This document shows, in pieces, positions 1 through 12,361 of a stretch of DNA of 64,000 nucleotides (position 1 is the first letter of the stretch; every line of letters starts with the position of its first letter). Made by a program: the position numbers and the translations under genes. This DNA comes from Episyrphus balteatus (lineage: Eukaryota > Arthropoda > Insecta > Diptera > Syrphidae), in contig NC_079137.1 in NCBI RefSeq assembly GCF_945859705.1, positions 79,195,150 to 79,259,149 on the forward strand. The letters are read 5' to 3'. The notes under the pieces are model-generated. The model saw nothing but the letters and a program-made list of their open reading frames with translations. It searched no databases and was not told the origin of the DNA.

Positions 1-2090
1 TGACCCTAATAAACTAAACCAATTAAGATCCTTAATCATTTTTTAAGGCAAGCGATTAAGTCCTTCTGTTGCTATAATACTTTTTTAACAAATCATTGTG
101 CATTTAGTTGCGACCAAAACAGAGATTTTATATATTTTTCATTCAGAATCCACTTAATGTAGAAAAGGTCCTTTTATATTCTTCCACACAGATGGCATCA
201 GAGAAGAAGAAAATTAGTAAATCCACAGTGCAAAAAGGATTCAAAAGTCGATTAACATCCAAAAGAACTGAATTAGTCGTTACACTCTTCTAACTGTAAT
301 TTAATAAGTCTCTATCTTCTATCCTGTACCAACACCAACGACGACAGAAAAAAAGTGTTCTCCTGAAATTAACTTTTTTTTTTCAAAAAACACAACAACA
401 AAAAAAATAAAATAAATGAATGTGAGTTCCAATTTTGTGTGTACTTTTCCATCTTATCTTGGAAAAAAATAAGGATACCGTAGAAATGTTAGGTTATTTG
501 TAACAAAAAAAAAACAAAAAAATAAGTAAAAAAAACAGAGACCAGGACATTCAACACGAACACAACCACGACCCCCGATTTTTTCGAGATGAAACTAGAA
601 ACCGTAAGTAGGCATCCTTCCTGTACATTTACCTCGAGGTATCCCCAAATATATTGAAAGATTAAATTACCCAAACCACCCATAATTCCTTGTTTTTCTT
701 TTTGTTTTTTTTTTTTTTCTTTTGTGTTGTGTTATTTTTTTGTGTTTGGTCCTTTTAGTTGTGACTTGAGTTTGAGTTTTTTTGTTTTTTTTTTTTTTTT
801 TTTGGAACTTTTGCTGGGTGCGTGTTCTCCTACTCTCGGTAATTTAACAAAATACGCACCACATAAACCACTTTGTTATTCTACTACACGATTTCTCGGG
901 CACATTGTGACCCCAATAAACTCCAGAAAATATATACACATCCACCCATTCCTCGATGCTGGAAAGGACCTCCTGTAATAAAACCGCTTAAGGCTCTACC
1001 AAAAACCATCTACCCATAGACACACAATCGTAGAGCAGGTACACAACAGAGTAAAAATCAAAGGCGCAAAACCATGTTGGAGATATATACGGGGAATCAA
1101 TGGTTTGGGAATTTTCTTATTGTAGCAGTCAACAGAGAGATAGAGGAGGTATAACTACATAAATGATGGCTAAAGCTTGTGTTGATGTTCGCCTCATGTT
1201 GAGTTGCCAAATTACAAACAAACAACTGAACAAAAAAAAAAAACCCAAAAAAAATAAAAAAATTACCTCTATTTATTCGGATGAATTTGTCTGTGGGATT
1301 ATTCAATTGGCGAATTTTTAATTAAAACTCGTAAATTTCATTTTTTTTTTTTGTTGTTCGAATTTTTTGGTTATTTTTTTTTTTGGATAAAAAAAGTTTG
1401 TTTGGCTATGGAGTGGCAGTTGATAAATTTAGTGCGGTGCCCTCATTTAGGTTTGTTTGTTGGTTTTTTTGTGTACTATTTTTTTGTGAATCAAAGTTAA
1501 AATGTATACAATTTTGGGTTAGTTGGATTTTTGTATGTGTTTACCTACAAACATATATTTGATATTGCAAAAAAAAAGGTCGGCATGTGCTGGTAATAAA
1601 GTGTCATGAAGTATGAGTTATGGAAAAAGCAATAAATTTATAGCAAAGGTTTTGAACATTTTTTTGGGGAAGAAATATTTTACCACAAAAGGATGATCAT
1701 TTAAATGAATTTTATTAGCAAATAAATATTAGGAAAGTTTTTCTAATTAAAATATATTAGCCATTAAAACTGTTTTAAGTGTTATTAAATCCAAAATGAA
1801 CAAGGATAATATAATTTATAAGGACCTCTTTGTTCTTAAATTTTCAAATGAGATATACTTTTTTTTTTTTAAATGAAGTAGCTATAAGTTATAGCTACAT
1901 AAATGATCTGGGACCTTAAAAACAAATCAATGCCATGAAATAAAATTCAATGTAATAATCTTTTTTATCAATAATCTTTTTTATCAAAAAACAAAACCGA
2001 ATTCCATGGATCAAAACTGTGTTTTATGGATTTTCTAATAGTTCCTATGGCTATAACTGAACGAAATTGAAATGGGACCACATTGCAGTT
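1..2090. other. AT-rich non-coding DNA, no gene seen
   Basis: No open frame here has a recognisable protein motif. The stretch is dominated by A and T runs (for example 705-720 and 778-803) and short simple-sequence patches. A near-palindrome, GTAGCTATAAGTTATAGCTAC minus its last base, lies at about 1880-1900. I see no RNA gene. Confidence 0.6.
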
Positions 2091-2218
2091 ACCAGCTTTC
2101 CAATACAAAAAGAATTATCAAAATTGGTTCACTCAGTGCAAAGTTATGAGGTAACAAACATAAAAAAAAAAAAAAAATACAGGCGAATTGAATACCTCCT
2201 CCTTTTTGGAAATCGGTA
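2091..2218 (+). repeat. Dispersed repeat, left copy of an inverted pair
   Basis: This ~128 bp segment begins ACCAGCTTTCCAATACAAAA and ends near GGAAATCGGTAA. It recurs in reverse orientation at 2836-2952 with high similarity, including the blocks AGAATTATCAAAATTGGTTC and ACTCAGTGCAAAGTTATGA. It contains an internal A-run. The end resembling GGAAGTCGGTAA is reminiscent of repeat-tail sequences in insects, but I cannot assign a family. The pair brackets the piggyBac-like MITE at 2387-2670. Confidence 0.7.
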
Positions 2219-2386
2219 ATAAAGTCCAAAACGCTATTTTGTTTCACCATACATTTTCAGCTATAGATAAACCGTAAATGGGTCGTAGGTACGTACTTGC
2301 TTTTATGGTTAAAATTGCTTGGAATGTTAAAAATTTTTATAGCATTCATAAAAAATAAACGAAAACACCTTTTCAAATGATCTTAA

Positions 2387-2670
2387 CCCTCTGTCGGCAC
2401 ACGGGTGCGAATTTGGCAAGGCAAAAATAAAAAAATTAGGATTTTTCAAAAACGTAACCGCAAAAAAGTCCCTTTATAATGGTGAAAATATATTTTTTTG
2501 GAACTGTGAATACAATTTTCGAATTCTTCGGAAAATTCTACATCAATTTCATGCATGATTATCCATAAAATATTGAGACTGAAAAAAGTTCTAGCGATAT
2601 GAAAAAGTACAAACCAAATTCTCACCTGTGTGCTTATCACGTCACAAAAAAGAGGTGTGCCTACAGAGGG
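2387..2670. mobile_element. piggyBac-like MITE flanked by TTAA
   Basis: The element starts CCCTCTGTCGGCACAC and ends with the near-perfect inverse GTGTGCCTACAGAGGG, one mismatch over 16 bp. TTAA stands immediately outside each end (2383-2386 and 2671-2674). A TTAA target duplication with termini starting CCCT is the signature of the piggyBac superfamily. At 284 bp with no transposase it is non-autonomous. The short minus-strand frame inside it has no recognised motif. Confidence 0.8.
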
Positions 2671-2835
2671 TTAATTACCAAATGATGTATGATAAATAAT
2701 GATTTCTTGTAAACAAAGAATTTTTGAAATTTTTGGAGCCGTTTTTTTTAATAATTTTTTTGTATACAAATTTGCGAACATTTTTCAAAACAAAATAATA
2801 GTATGTCATTTAAGCAAATTGGTTTTTTTTTTTTT

Positions 2836-2952
2836 TACCGACTTCCAAAAAAGAGGTGGTCTGTATTCGTCTGTACTTTTTTTTTATGTCTGTCATAACT
2901 TTGGACTGAGTGAACCAATTTTGATAATTCTTTTTGTATTGGAAAGCTGGTT
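2836..2952 (-). repeat. Dispersed repeat, right copy of an inverted pair
   Basis: Reverse-orientation partner of 2091-2218. On the minus strand it reads ACCAGCTTTCCAATACAAAA, then the shared TTCACTCAGTCCAAAGTTATG block, ending TTGGAAGTCGGTAA. The two copies either form a foldback pair with ~617 bp between them or are two independent insertions of one family in opposite orientation. Confidence 0.7.
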
Positions 2953-3365
2953 CCTGCTGGTCCTTACGTTAACAAATGTATTATAATTATAGCGAGTAAA
3001 AAGTTTTAAAAAAGCCAGTGGGCTATTTTGGACTTGATATTGAGGATGAAATTTTGTGTAGAGTTATTTATTATTGAGACCCTAAACTGCATCTTTCTTT
3101 AAGTAAAGATATTGGGTAGTACATACAACCATTTTTACAAATTATAGATGGGAAAAAAAGGAGCGTATCTTTGAGATTCCGAAACTTCTTTTTTATCATT
3201 TTATTTTTATTGAGTACTAAATGTTTTGATTAATCAAACTTAACGTTTTCCCGAAGTTATTAATGAATGCTATCTTATTCTGATGTTTCCGTTTACAACA
3301 GCAAAAGCTTTTAAATAAATTTGTGTCACATGAGTTCTCAAAACAAATTTAAGTGACTTACACTC

Positions 3366-3909
3366 CCGAGTAAAAATAGAAATTGAATTTTTAAAGAAAA
3401 AAAGAAAAAAAAATCTTGAAAGCCGCAATACAGCTGCACCACCGCCATTTGGCGGAAAATTTCGGCACACCACCGCCGCGCCATTTTATTTTGTATGAAA
3501 AGTTCGCTGCGCCATGAAACAGTATTTTTGGATTATAAAAAAATAAAAAAAAAAAAAAAATACCGATGAGAAGGAGATTCGAACCCGAGTATCCAGATCA
3601 CTTTCAATTAGAAGTCCAACGCCGTAACCACTCGACCACCAAGTCATGTTTTTACGAATTGTCAATTTTTCGCTCAAGTCAAAATAACTTCGAAGACGAC
3701 TTAAACATTTGTATAAGTACGAGAATAGAATTTTTGAGCATGGTGCAGGCTCACTGTCGCAGTGGTGCACAGAATTTTTCATTCGAAATATTATGGTGCA
3801 TCGATTTTTTTCATGCAAAATGAAATGGTGCGGACGTGGTGCAGTCGTGATCCGGCGCAATAGAAATTTCTGATAATGGTGCGGACGTGATGCAGCGGTG
3901 GAATTCCAT
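3366..3909 (-). mobile_element. Composite element with tRNA-like core, copy A
   Basis: Read on the minus strand, the element runs from ATGGAATTCCACCGC (at 3909) to TTTCTATTTTTACTCGG (at 3366), and the same two ends bound copy B at 51916-52532. Between them are arms of GCACCA/GTGGTGC-rich short repeats in opposite orientation either side of an 85-nt tRNA-like module (3561-3645). A conserved block between left arm and tRNA contains ATTCTCGTACTTATACAAAT and GTTTAAGTCGTCTTC. After the tRNA come a T-run and the conserved ATAATCCAAAA. The outer ends are not inverted repeats of each other, so it is not a simple TIR transposon. I know no family with this layout. Copies A and B have clearly diverged, which suggests age. 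Confidence 0.7.
3561..3645 (-). pseudogene. tRNA-like sequence (class II, TCT-like anticodon), copy A
   Basis: On the minus strand it starts GACTTGGTGGTCGAGTGG and ends CTCATCGGTA, 85 nt. Box A (TGGTCGAGTGG) and box B (GGTTCGAATC) fit the Pol III consensus. The 7-nt loop CTTCTAA would give anticodon TCT, but the long variable region and D arm look Ser/Leu-like. The acceptor stem is poorly paired. A T-run of about 16 follows at once, as at a real tRNA gene terminator. It is probably a tRNA-derived module of the surrounding element rather than a working host tRNA gene. Confidence 0.65.
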
Positions 3910-6867
3910 CTTTAACTCAGGCTCCCAGCTATGCTGCTCTAAGTTATTTGTGTGTTATTTATTTTTATTGAACTACACAATTTTCAAAACAAATCTACAT
4001 ATATTCGAAGAAATTTACAAGTATTACTGCACAGTACCTACTATTAAATATCTAAACTCATCATTAATCTTTAAAATCATCATCAGTAATAGGTAGGTAC
4101 ATGAACATTATCAAACAAAGTATTTTGACTGTCAAACCAAAACCGATTGAATTTTGTACTCTCTTCCACCAAAAACATATCTTAAATTCCAGAAATGGCA
4201 GCACATCAAAGAAAATGAAAACATCTACCATCCACCCCACAAATGCGAGGCATTTCTCAAAGTTAATCCATATCTATCTCCTGTAGGAACCATCATGATA
4301 TCCTTAATTTTGCAATTTAAACGTAAATAGGAAAAAGTGGATGCATTTAAGCCTTGAAAATGTCTAACAATTAATTAAATCTACCACAAGTCACAAGGAT
4401 TCAAGCAACCCAGCAATGCGCTGTGCTCCTTCCTACATCCTCATTCACATCGACAAGACCATATACCAAAGCCAACAACGATATGGCAGGAGTGGCAGCC
4501 AAAATCATAAACCACACCAACAACTCGTCTCGCATAACCATCGTCTCATGCACCATCATCATCGCATTTAGCTGCCTCACAAAACTCATACCACCCCACT
4601 GCATTGTCTTTTCCATGGATTATTTCTTGTTGAAAATTATCCCGATTTTCTATAGAAACGCGCTAACTGCGAAGCAGAAAAGTAGGAGTTACTACAAGTC
4701 AGAAGTCAGGACAACCAACAATGAGTTCTTGATTTTTTTGTATGTGTGTGTAGGATGGGAGAGAGTTGTGGCAGGGTTTTTGCTATGTAACGGATTGCGG
4801 TGGATTAACCTTGCATCATCGTGGTGTAGAAGCATAAACCTTGCCAAGCAAGAGGACTGGAGACTGCCAACGCTACTGCTTCATAATTATTATTAAAACC
4901 ACTAAATCAACGAAGAAGGAAGGTCAAACGGGATGAAATAAATTAAATTTTTTTTCTCTTTTTCCTGTTTTTTTTTTAATTCAACAAAAAAAGGTGTATA
5001 CACGAAGATTTCAATGAGAGAGCAGCAAGAAAAGATCTATAGAGAAGAGTATAATGTCAGGACTTAGGGACAAAATTTAATACATTTTTGGGTTGTAAAA
5101 TCCATTGACAGAACAAGAAGGAAGAAACACCGTAAAATCATCTGCTTGTTCAGAAGATATTGTTGTTGTTGCCCCTTCAGCTTCCGGCGCGGCGGCGGCG
5201 GGCAAAAAAGATATTACTCGTAAATCATCATAATTTTACACAGATTATAATTAATGAAATATACAACACACACACACTATCGCATCACCAAAGAAGGGCA
5301 ATTAATTTTGTGGAGAGTTATGTGCCGAAAATATAATTTAATTGATTTTCGTAGTTTATCTCTCCTGTCAAGAGGAAATTTAGTACAAAAAAAATACAAG
5401 ACAAGACAAAACATTTTGAGTCTGGAAAGCTTAAAGAAATATTTTAGCAGGGTTTAATATTAAACTTATGAGATTTATTAAAAATTTATGTTTTTTCCAT
5501 CAAGATGTTTATAGGGAAACAAGGTTTTGAGCGTATCTACCTATAGGCAAAATCTAGTACAATGATTAAGTTAAAAATGTATTTCTTATAGAACTGATAT
5601 AAAGGGTGCCTGTAGAACGTAAAAGTTGTTTAATTCGGATTTGATGAATTGGCAGTTTACAAGAACAACAAAACCTTCCTTCCCCATTATTTACACTTTT
5701 AACAGATATTGTTCTGTTTTTCTTAAAAGAGTTTTATGATATAAACAGATTTGTATTTATGTGAGCATGTATGTTCCTTCATAACTCCTAAACTACTTAT
5801 CATTACTTGACAAATGATGTATCGTAAGAAGCACCTTGATTGTGATTTGGTTAAAGGCTATAAGATTCTCACTATAATAGCGCCATCTAGGTGCAAAATC
5901 TATGAACTAACGAGGTTTAAATTTTTGAACTTACATACATATTTGTTTGTTAATTTTATGTTGAGATTGAAATTTCATGAAGTATATCCAGAACCGCTGC
6001 AGCGGTCGATTTGAAGGATTAAGGCTACCAAAAGTCAATTTTTTAAAGTAATGGAAAAAAAAATTTTAAAAAGTCAAAGTAAGAGAATAATGCTAGCCAT
6101 GCTAATGTATCATCGAAACTTATAAACTTGCACAAATTAAACGTGCGGGAAAGGCTGAAAAAGTTCGTTTTTAATATGTAATTAGAAGAGTAAAACATAA
6201 AATTTTGCATTTTGAAATTTCACATTTTTAATGTTTTATTTTTCAAAAAACAAGTATAAGATTTAAAAAAAACTAGTAAAAAATGGTTTTTGGTTTTTTT
6301 TTTTAAATATGTAACGGTTTTAATACTATTAGCGGATATTTAAGTTCAAAGTCTTTTTTCAATAAATCAGTGTGAAGTTTTTACTTTATAATTGTGTTAT
6401 ATTATCGCCCCCGATCCGGCAATATTTTCATTGGCACAGTAAATTTTTTTGTATTTGGTAATATAATGACATGTAGACTTGCTGCCGAAACCTGCGGATG
6501 GTCAATTTATTGAGTTTTTTTTTTTACTGAGGGATATTACTGGAAAAGTGAGACGTTTCAAAAAATGATTTATGCTTTTCACTAAAAAGGTCAAAAAAAG
6601 CTTGGAAAGTCTATAAAAACAGTGCCTGAAAAAAGTACCTATTTAGTGTGTTTTACTCAAAAAGTGCTGATTTTTCAACGAACTTAAATTTGATGGACAT
6701 AAGATGTACTCCATACATTAAATTGTTGGCTATTTTCTCTTCTTTTATACCATATACACCGACAAAAATCAATTTTCAAGCAACACTACAAACAAAATTT
6801 TTTTTCTATAATTTTTCATATTTTCTTTACAAAAACTTCTGATTCGTTATTAACCATTTTTATATTA
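3910..6867. other. Non-coding spacer, no gene recognised
   Basis: AT-rich sequence. The longest open frame (about 4423-4896 on the plus strand) begins at a GTG, overlaps another open frame on the minus strand, and shows no motif I know, so I do not call it a gene. A short CGG-rich patch sits at 5184-5203 in otherwise AT-rich DNA. A perfect 14-bp palindrome ACCGCTGCAGCGGT lies at 5993-6006. No RNA gene seen. Confidence 0.55.
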
Positions 6868-8205
6868 GTCTATTTAATAGACCGGAGCTCCAGAGCAAAA
6901 AGAGAACAAATTCGTTCAAGAGTTTTTATTGCAGATGTGCTGAACTCGAATCGGAACTCAGAAACTTCTAATCAGCTCCCGTTTTTGAGATATTACCGTT
7001 AGAAAATGCAAAAAACGTTTTTTTGAGTTCTTCGGACCTTATTCCTTTATATAAGGAAAATTGTTTGAGTATATCTAATACTAATATACTAATTCATGGA
7101 ATTCATTTTTATATCATTTTTTAGATAATTTCATTATAAATAAGTCTGTCCTTGGACATTTTTGGTTTAAATGAGTAAAAATGAAGTTATGAAATAAAAA
7201 CGGCACCGACCTCTTTTCCAAGATGGAGGCTGTTCCCGATGTCCTATCATCTTAAAAAATTCACTTTTACGACACGGTTCCATGATTAAAAATTGTCCCG
7301 CGAAAAATGCAATTTGATTTACTAATTTGCCTGGGCTTTTTTGTTTAAAACTCATTTGAGTATTTTTTTCGTTTTTCAAGAGAAACTTTTCGTTGGTCGC
7401 TGATTTTACAAGAAATGTTTTTCAGACCATTGAAAATAATAAAAGAATTGGTATTAAATGTCCTTCTATGCAAAATACCAAAGCTAATGGCTCTCCGTCC
7501 ATCCATTCGATGCGTATTTATAAAAATGCACATACACAAAACTGCACACAAGGCCATAGGGATGCAAATAAATGTTTTTGTTTGTGATATTTAGTTTATA
7601 TTGAATCAATCCCTCGAAGTATTTTTACTTTAAAAGTCTAAAAGTTACCAATTAATACGATTTTATCGAGTTTTAAAAACTTGCTTTTAATTAAAAAAGT
7701 CAAAAATTAAGAAAAAGTGCAAATTTTTGAATAGGTACATTTAAGTTGTTTCTTGACAGAAAAAACAAAAAATTGCATATTATGAAAGGATTTTACCTCT
7801 ACTATATTTCACTAGTACAAAGTTTGGACGTAACGGCTACTAACACAAAATGCCCCTTGATTTAGTAAAAAAAAAAAAATCGTCAATTTTTTAATTTTTT
7901 TTTCTTTGATTTTAGGTTAGAATTTTAGTCAAAAATAATTTTTAAAATTTTTTAACCATCTTAACTTGACAAAAAATTTAATTTGCTATGAAAAGTGTCG
8001 TTGAACCATTTCAAAGTTAGGCTTGGTTTTCGAGTTAAATCAAAAAAACTGAAAACCGACCAGTGTTGCCGTTTTCTCAGAAATGCACCAATGGATTTAG
8101 TAGCACTTTTGGCTGGAGTATACTTTTATGCCAAGGAATCATAATCTGCAATAAAAACTCTTGAACGAATTTGTTCCATTCAAAAGGGTCTATTCAATAG
8201 ATTAT
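6868..8205. mobile_element. Inverted-repeat element, ~1.3 kb, non-autonomous
   Basis: A ~65 bp arm at 6868-6935 recurs in reverse at 8145-8205. The core TCTGCAATAAAAACTCTTGA is perfect, and the outer part GTCTATTTAATAGAC pairs with GTCTATTCAATAGAT. The ~1.2 kb interior has no transposase-like frame. This fits a non-autonomous DNA transposon or a foldback, but target duplications are not clear, so the exact ends and superfamily remain open. Confidence 0.6.
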
Positions 8206-8323
8206 ATGAGCATGAATACAATTTGACTGACATAAATACAGTTTTTAGATTTATAAGAATTAACTCTGATTACTTATTTTTTCAAATTTGTTCCTTTTAA
8301 TTTTTCACGTTTTATTTATATTA

Positions 8324-8486
8324 CAGTCAAACCCGTTTAGGTGAAACGACAAAATAACAATGTATGCAGGCCTTTCGGTTAAGCTAATTTTTCGATGAAA
8401 AAAATTAAAATTTTTAAGGAAATATATGTAATATCTACATTTATGGGTTTTTCTGTTAAAAGAGTTAAGTCAAGCGGGTTTCACTG
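8324..8486. mobile_element. MITE with CAGT...ACTG ends (pogo/Tc1-like)
   Basis: The left end CAGTCAAACCCGTTTAG and the right end AAGCGGGTTTCACTG are imperfect inverse repeats (CAGT-AAACCCG-TT). TA precedes the left end (8322-8323); the right flank is TT, so the TA duplication is intact on one side only. The 163-bp size, lack of coding and CAGT termini are typical of pogo/Tigger-derived MITEs. Confidence 0.55.
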
Positions 8487-10404
8487 TTCATGTTTATTTT
8501 GAAAAGTGGAGAACTTAACCAAATTGTTTGCCATGAAAGTGTTAATTGACTAACAGTTGTCTGTTGGTTCCGTACCGTTTTTTACCTTCTTCATCAAAAT
8601 GAACATCAACCAACTGTGTCCTTGAAACGTATTTTGATTTTAAACTTAGCCATAATGTTTTAATTGGTATTTATGTCTTTTGAGACCTTATAGTAAGAGT
8701 CTGCTATTATATCAAAACTCAAAAAGTTTGACGAAAAAACATTTCTCCACTTCACTTCTTCTGCACTCTGTGACTGTGCATTCTTATACTTGCATTGACA
8801 AACAAAAGAAACAAACAAAAGAAAAAACACAACAAAGCTAGTGTCGTTTGGTATTTGCCAATAAGTCGACTGTCTCAATATTTCATCATCAAATTGTCAA
8901 CACAATCGATTGTAACAAATTCGTTCTCGTTATTTTTCGTTTGGTTCTTCTAGACTGCTTTTTTTTTTTGCTTGCTTCCTTTACTTGGTTGCTTAATGCT
9001 CCCACACAAAGACTGCTGCTCACTGCTCTTGGATGGCGCACTTATATTTATTTGAAACTGTCATCGGGAACCTAAGCTCCTTAAAGTTTCCTTATTGAAT
9101 TATTAGCCAACTGCACCGAGCAAAAATATTATGTTGTCAAGGGACCTTTTTCGCTTTTCGTCCTTTAAAAAATTGTCAAAAACTTTCGACGAAAGGAAAG
9201 CATTTTTTTATTAAATTTTTCCTGTTTTTCGTCAATATAACCACCCACAAATTCATTTCAAAAAGAATGACCTTTCGGCAAAAATCTTGATACCCTTTAT
9301 ACAGATGTTATAACCCATTCCCCTTTCTTTTGGAATCTTCTTCGAAAAAGCAATACGACGACACGACGAGAAGTACTTTTCATATAAAGAAGTAAAGCTA
9401 AAAGTTGCCATTTTGCTTCTCAGCATGTTACAAACAATTTATGACCTAACATTTCTGGATTTTGCACTTTGCACTTCGTTTTCTCTCTTCCCTAGTTGTC
9501 CATATGGGGCTCCGAATAGTGGTTCTACAATCTTGAAGCTTCTCTGTAGGGAGAACGATCCTTAAACCTAGGGAAGAGATAGAGGGGGTAATTGCTTGTA
9601 TCTGGTCATGTCTGCTCAAAATGCAATGAGCAGGGTCGTTTAAATAAAATACAAACAAAAAAAAAATTGTTATATCTTTATAATAATTCCGGAGACAGGA
9701 CATACAGTTTTGTAAACATTGAGTAGTATGAGATGTCTGTGTTGTGTATAAGGGGAGTATTTTGTAAGAGTGTGGTGTGTTGTATGGGAGAAGGAATTTG
9801 GGTTATGAGATAATTAAACATCATTTTCGAAAATGGGGTTGGCAAGGAGTGACACATGTGGTACACAATTGAATAGAATTAAGCTACTTTATGGGAGATG
9901 AACCAGATGGCGATGGATGTGAATACTTAAAGTGGATTTCTGGAGTAGATATACTCTACTCAAGCTCATAAAAGGAAAAGTTGTTGACTGGAATTTTTAG
10001 AAGGAAAAATTAAACGATACTTGAAACATATCATTCTTTAAAGAAGGGAAAATGAGAACAATATTATGGCATTTGAAAGAATCATGAATTTGTTTTAAAT
10101 TTTTAAAAATATATTACGTTACGTGCTGTAACGTTACGTTACGTTTTGTTATATTACGATACGTTACGCTGGAAAGTATAATTTATATGCAACATATTTC
10201 CACATAAATGGCTGATTTTCTAGATTTTCTGAGTATCAAGTAAATAAATCAACATCAAACGTCACGTAACGCAACATTAATGCAGTCACACAAAGTACAA
10301 TATATTTTGGATTGCAGTTCAAATTTATGCACTATTCAAATAAACATATAATTTGCCCCAAAACCAAATATGATAAATATTTCAGAGGCATTTAAATTTA
10401 TTTA
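8487..10404. other. Non-coding spacer with a TTACG-rich patch
   Basis: No protein motif is seen in any frame. At 10115-10172 there is a patch of irregular repeats built on TACGTTACG, which may be related to the GTAACG-rich tandem units that begin at 10405. A short GACGACACGACGAG cluster lies near 9356. Nothing else recognised. Confidence 0.55.
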
Positions 10405-11297
10405 AAAGTAACGCAGGTAACGTTCGTAGTTTTGACATAAAGGAATTCAGTCAAGTTCTTAAAACTTTGTTGGATTGGTCTTACTGATCACTCCCTCTGT
10501 TAAAATTAACGTTTTCTACAGAGAAGAAATGGTAAAGCAGTGCACACTTAATGATAGTAAGTGTCACCTTAGGTCGTCTTACTCCACGGTGCAACTGACC
10601 TTTACTTTTATACTATTTACTACTTCTGAAATGATCAGTTTTACAGCTGGATAAAAGGCGATAAGGCCCTTAATCATAGAAAGTAACGCAGGTAACGTTC
10701 GTAGTTTTGACATAAAGGAATTCAGTCAAGTTTTTAAAACTTTGTTGGATTGGTCTTACTGATCACTCCTTCTGTTAAAATTAACGTTTTCTTAACACCT
10801 TGCAACAGTCTTACAATCGATAACGAAGAGAAGAGATGGTAACGCAGTGCATACTTTAACATAGTAAGTGTCACCTTAGGGCGTTTTACTCGACTGTGCA
10901 AAGTGCAACTGACCATTACGTTTGAACTATTTACTACTTCTGAAATGATCAGTTTTACAGCCGGATAAGGTGCGTTAAAGCCCTCAATCATTAAAAGTAA
11001 CGCAGGTAACGTTCGTAGTTTTGAAATAAAGGAATTCAGTCAACTTTTTAAAACTTTATTTGATTGGTCTTACTAATAACTCTTGTTAAAATTAACGTTT
11101 CCATAACAATTTGCAACAGTTTTACAATCCATAACGAAGAAAAGAGATGGTAACGCAGTGCACACTTTAAGATAGTAAGTGTCACCTTAGGTCGTCTTAA
11201 TCGACTGTGCAACTGACCGTTACGTTTATACTATTTGCTACTTCTGAAATGATCAGTTTTACAGCCGGATAAGTGGCGATAAGGCCCCCAATCATGG
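10405..11297. repeat. Three tandem units of ~275-314 bp
   Basis: Units start with AAAGTAACGCAGGTAACG at 10405, 10680 and 10994, and the start of a fourth (AAAGTTATTGCG) is visible at 11298, giving lengths of 275, 314 and 304 bp. All share TTCGTAGTTTTGA, AGTAAGTGTCACCTTAGG and TGAAATGATCAGTTTTACAG. Unit 1 lacks a segment around the TTAACGTTTTC block that units 2 and 3 have. This is a short satellite-like array or the internal repeats of a transposable element. No coding frame is maintained. Confidence 0.85.
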
Positions 11298-12361
11298 AAA
11301 GTTATTGCGTTACCGTCTCTTAACCTTTAAATGTTTACTAGAAAACTGATCCTTAATTACCTCCTTTTCGAATGTAAAACTGGGTCTTAGTTTTTTCTTA
11401 AAAGGAAGAATATTTAGATTGATGTAATCTTTCCTTCTTAAATAACCCAAATAACCGTTGTAAACTTTATGTTTTGGTCACAAATGTAACCTACACATGT
11501 TGTATGCCTCCTATATCTTCCAGATTGATTCCTTTTCCCTTTTCCTTTTCCAACATAAAAAAAGAAAAAAAAACCATAAACACAATTCAAACACAAATTT
11601 AATACGAAGTAATTTTCCACTTCAGTTCGATTTTCATATTTATATGTCAAATGTCAAAATGTCTTACCAGATGAGTGAACACTTTGCCCTGTCATTTCTG
11701 TAAAATGTATGAGTGAGTGAGTAGTTAGAGGTAGGTACATACTATACCTAAATAAAATATACAAACATGTTTTAAAAAGGGAGAAAGGTCGAAAGTTGAA
11801 GAATATTATGTATGTACAACAAGAGTAAAGAATTATATTTAAATATTAATATATTTGTTAAATTTATATTCAAACAAAAACCTATACATACAAACACATG
11901 TCATAAACAAGTACCTTCTTTTTATATGTATATGCACAAAGTATACGTTTTATGTATGTGAATATATTACCCATATCTTAATCTTCGAGAGCACGACCTA
12001 GTTCAATTTAAAGTTTAAAACCCCCAATGTGATAGAAGTCTTCGAGTCTTAAATAAATAGCACTCTTTGACAGAAAATACATATATAAATGTACATATCT
12101 TCTTTTTAAGGGGTACTGAAATAAAAACATAAATAAAACAGTGCTGTGGTAATTTTTTTTTTATTTTCTTCAATTTTTAAATTTATAACTTTTCAATAAA
12201 AACTTAGCGAAAAGGCTTATTTATATAATTTTTTTTTGTCATTTCAGGTACTGTATTTCGGCACAAACTGTCACACTTCATCATCCTATCACGTCATGGT
12301 AGAATAAAACTTGTGGTAACGAACTGTTAACATTTTTATAGGAATATCTAAATTTGGTAAA
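11298..12361. other. Non-coding spacer
   Basis: AT-rich sequence with short ATATAC/GTATAC patches and GAGTGAGTGAGTAG near 11712. No coding or RNA feature recognised. Confidence 0.55.

Noticed and set aside
3486..3860. 124-codon minus-strand frame
   Set aside because: It runs through the tRNA-like core and the arms of the composite element; not a protein gene.
4423..4896. 157-codon plus-strand open frame
   Set aside because: It begins at GTG, overlaps an open frame on the other strand, has no recognisable motif, splice context or codon pattern.
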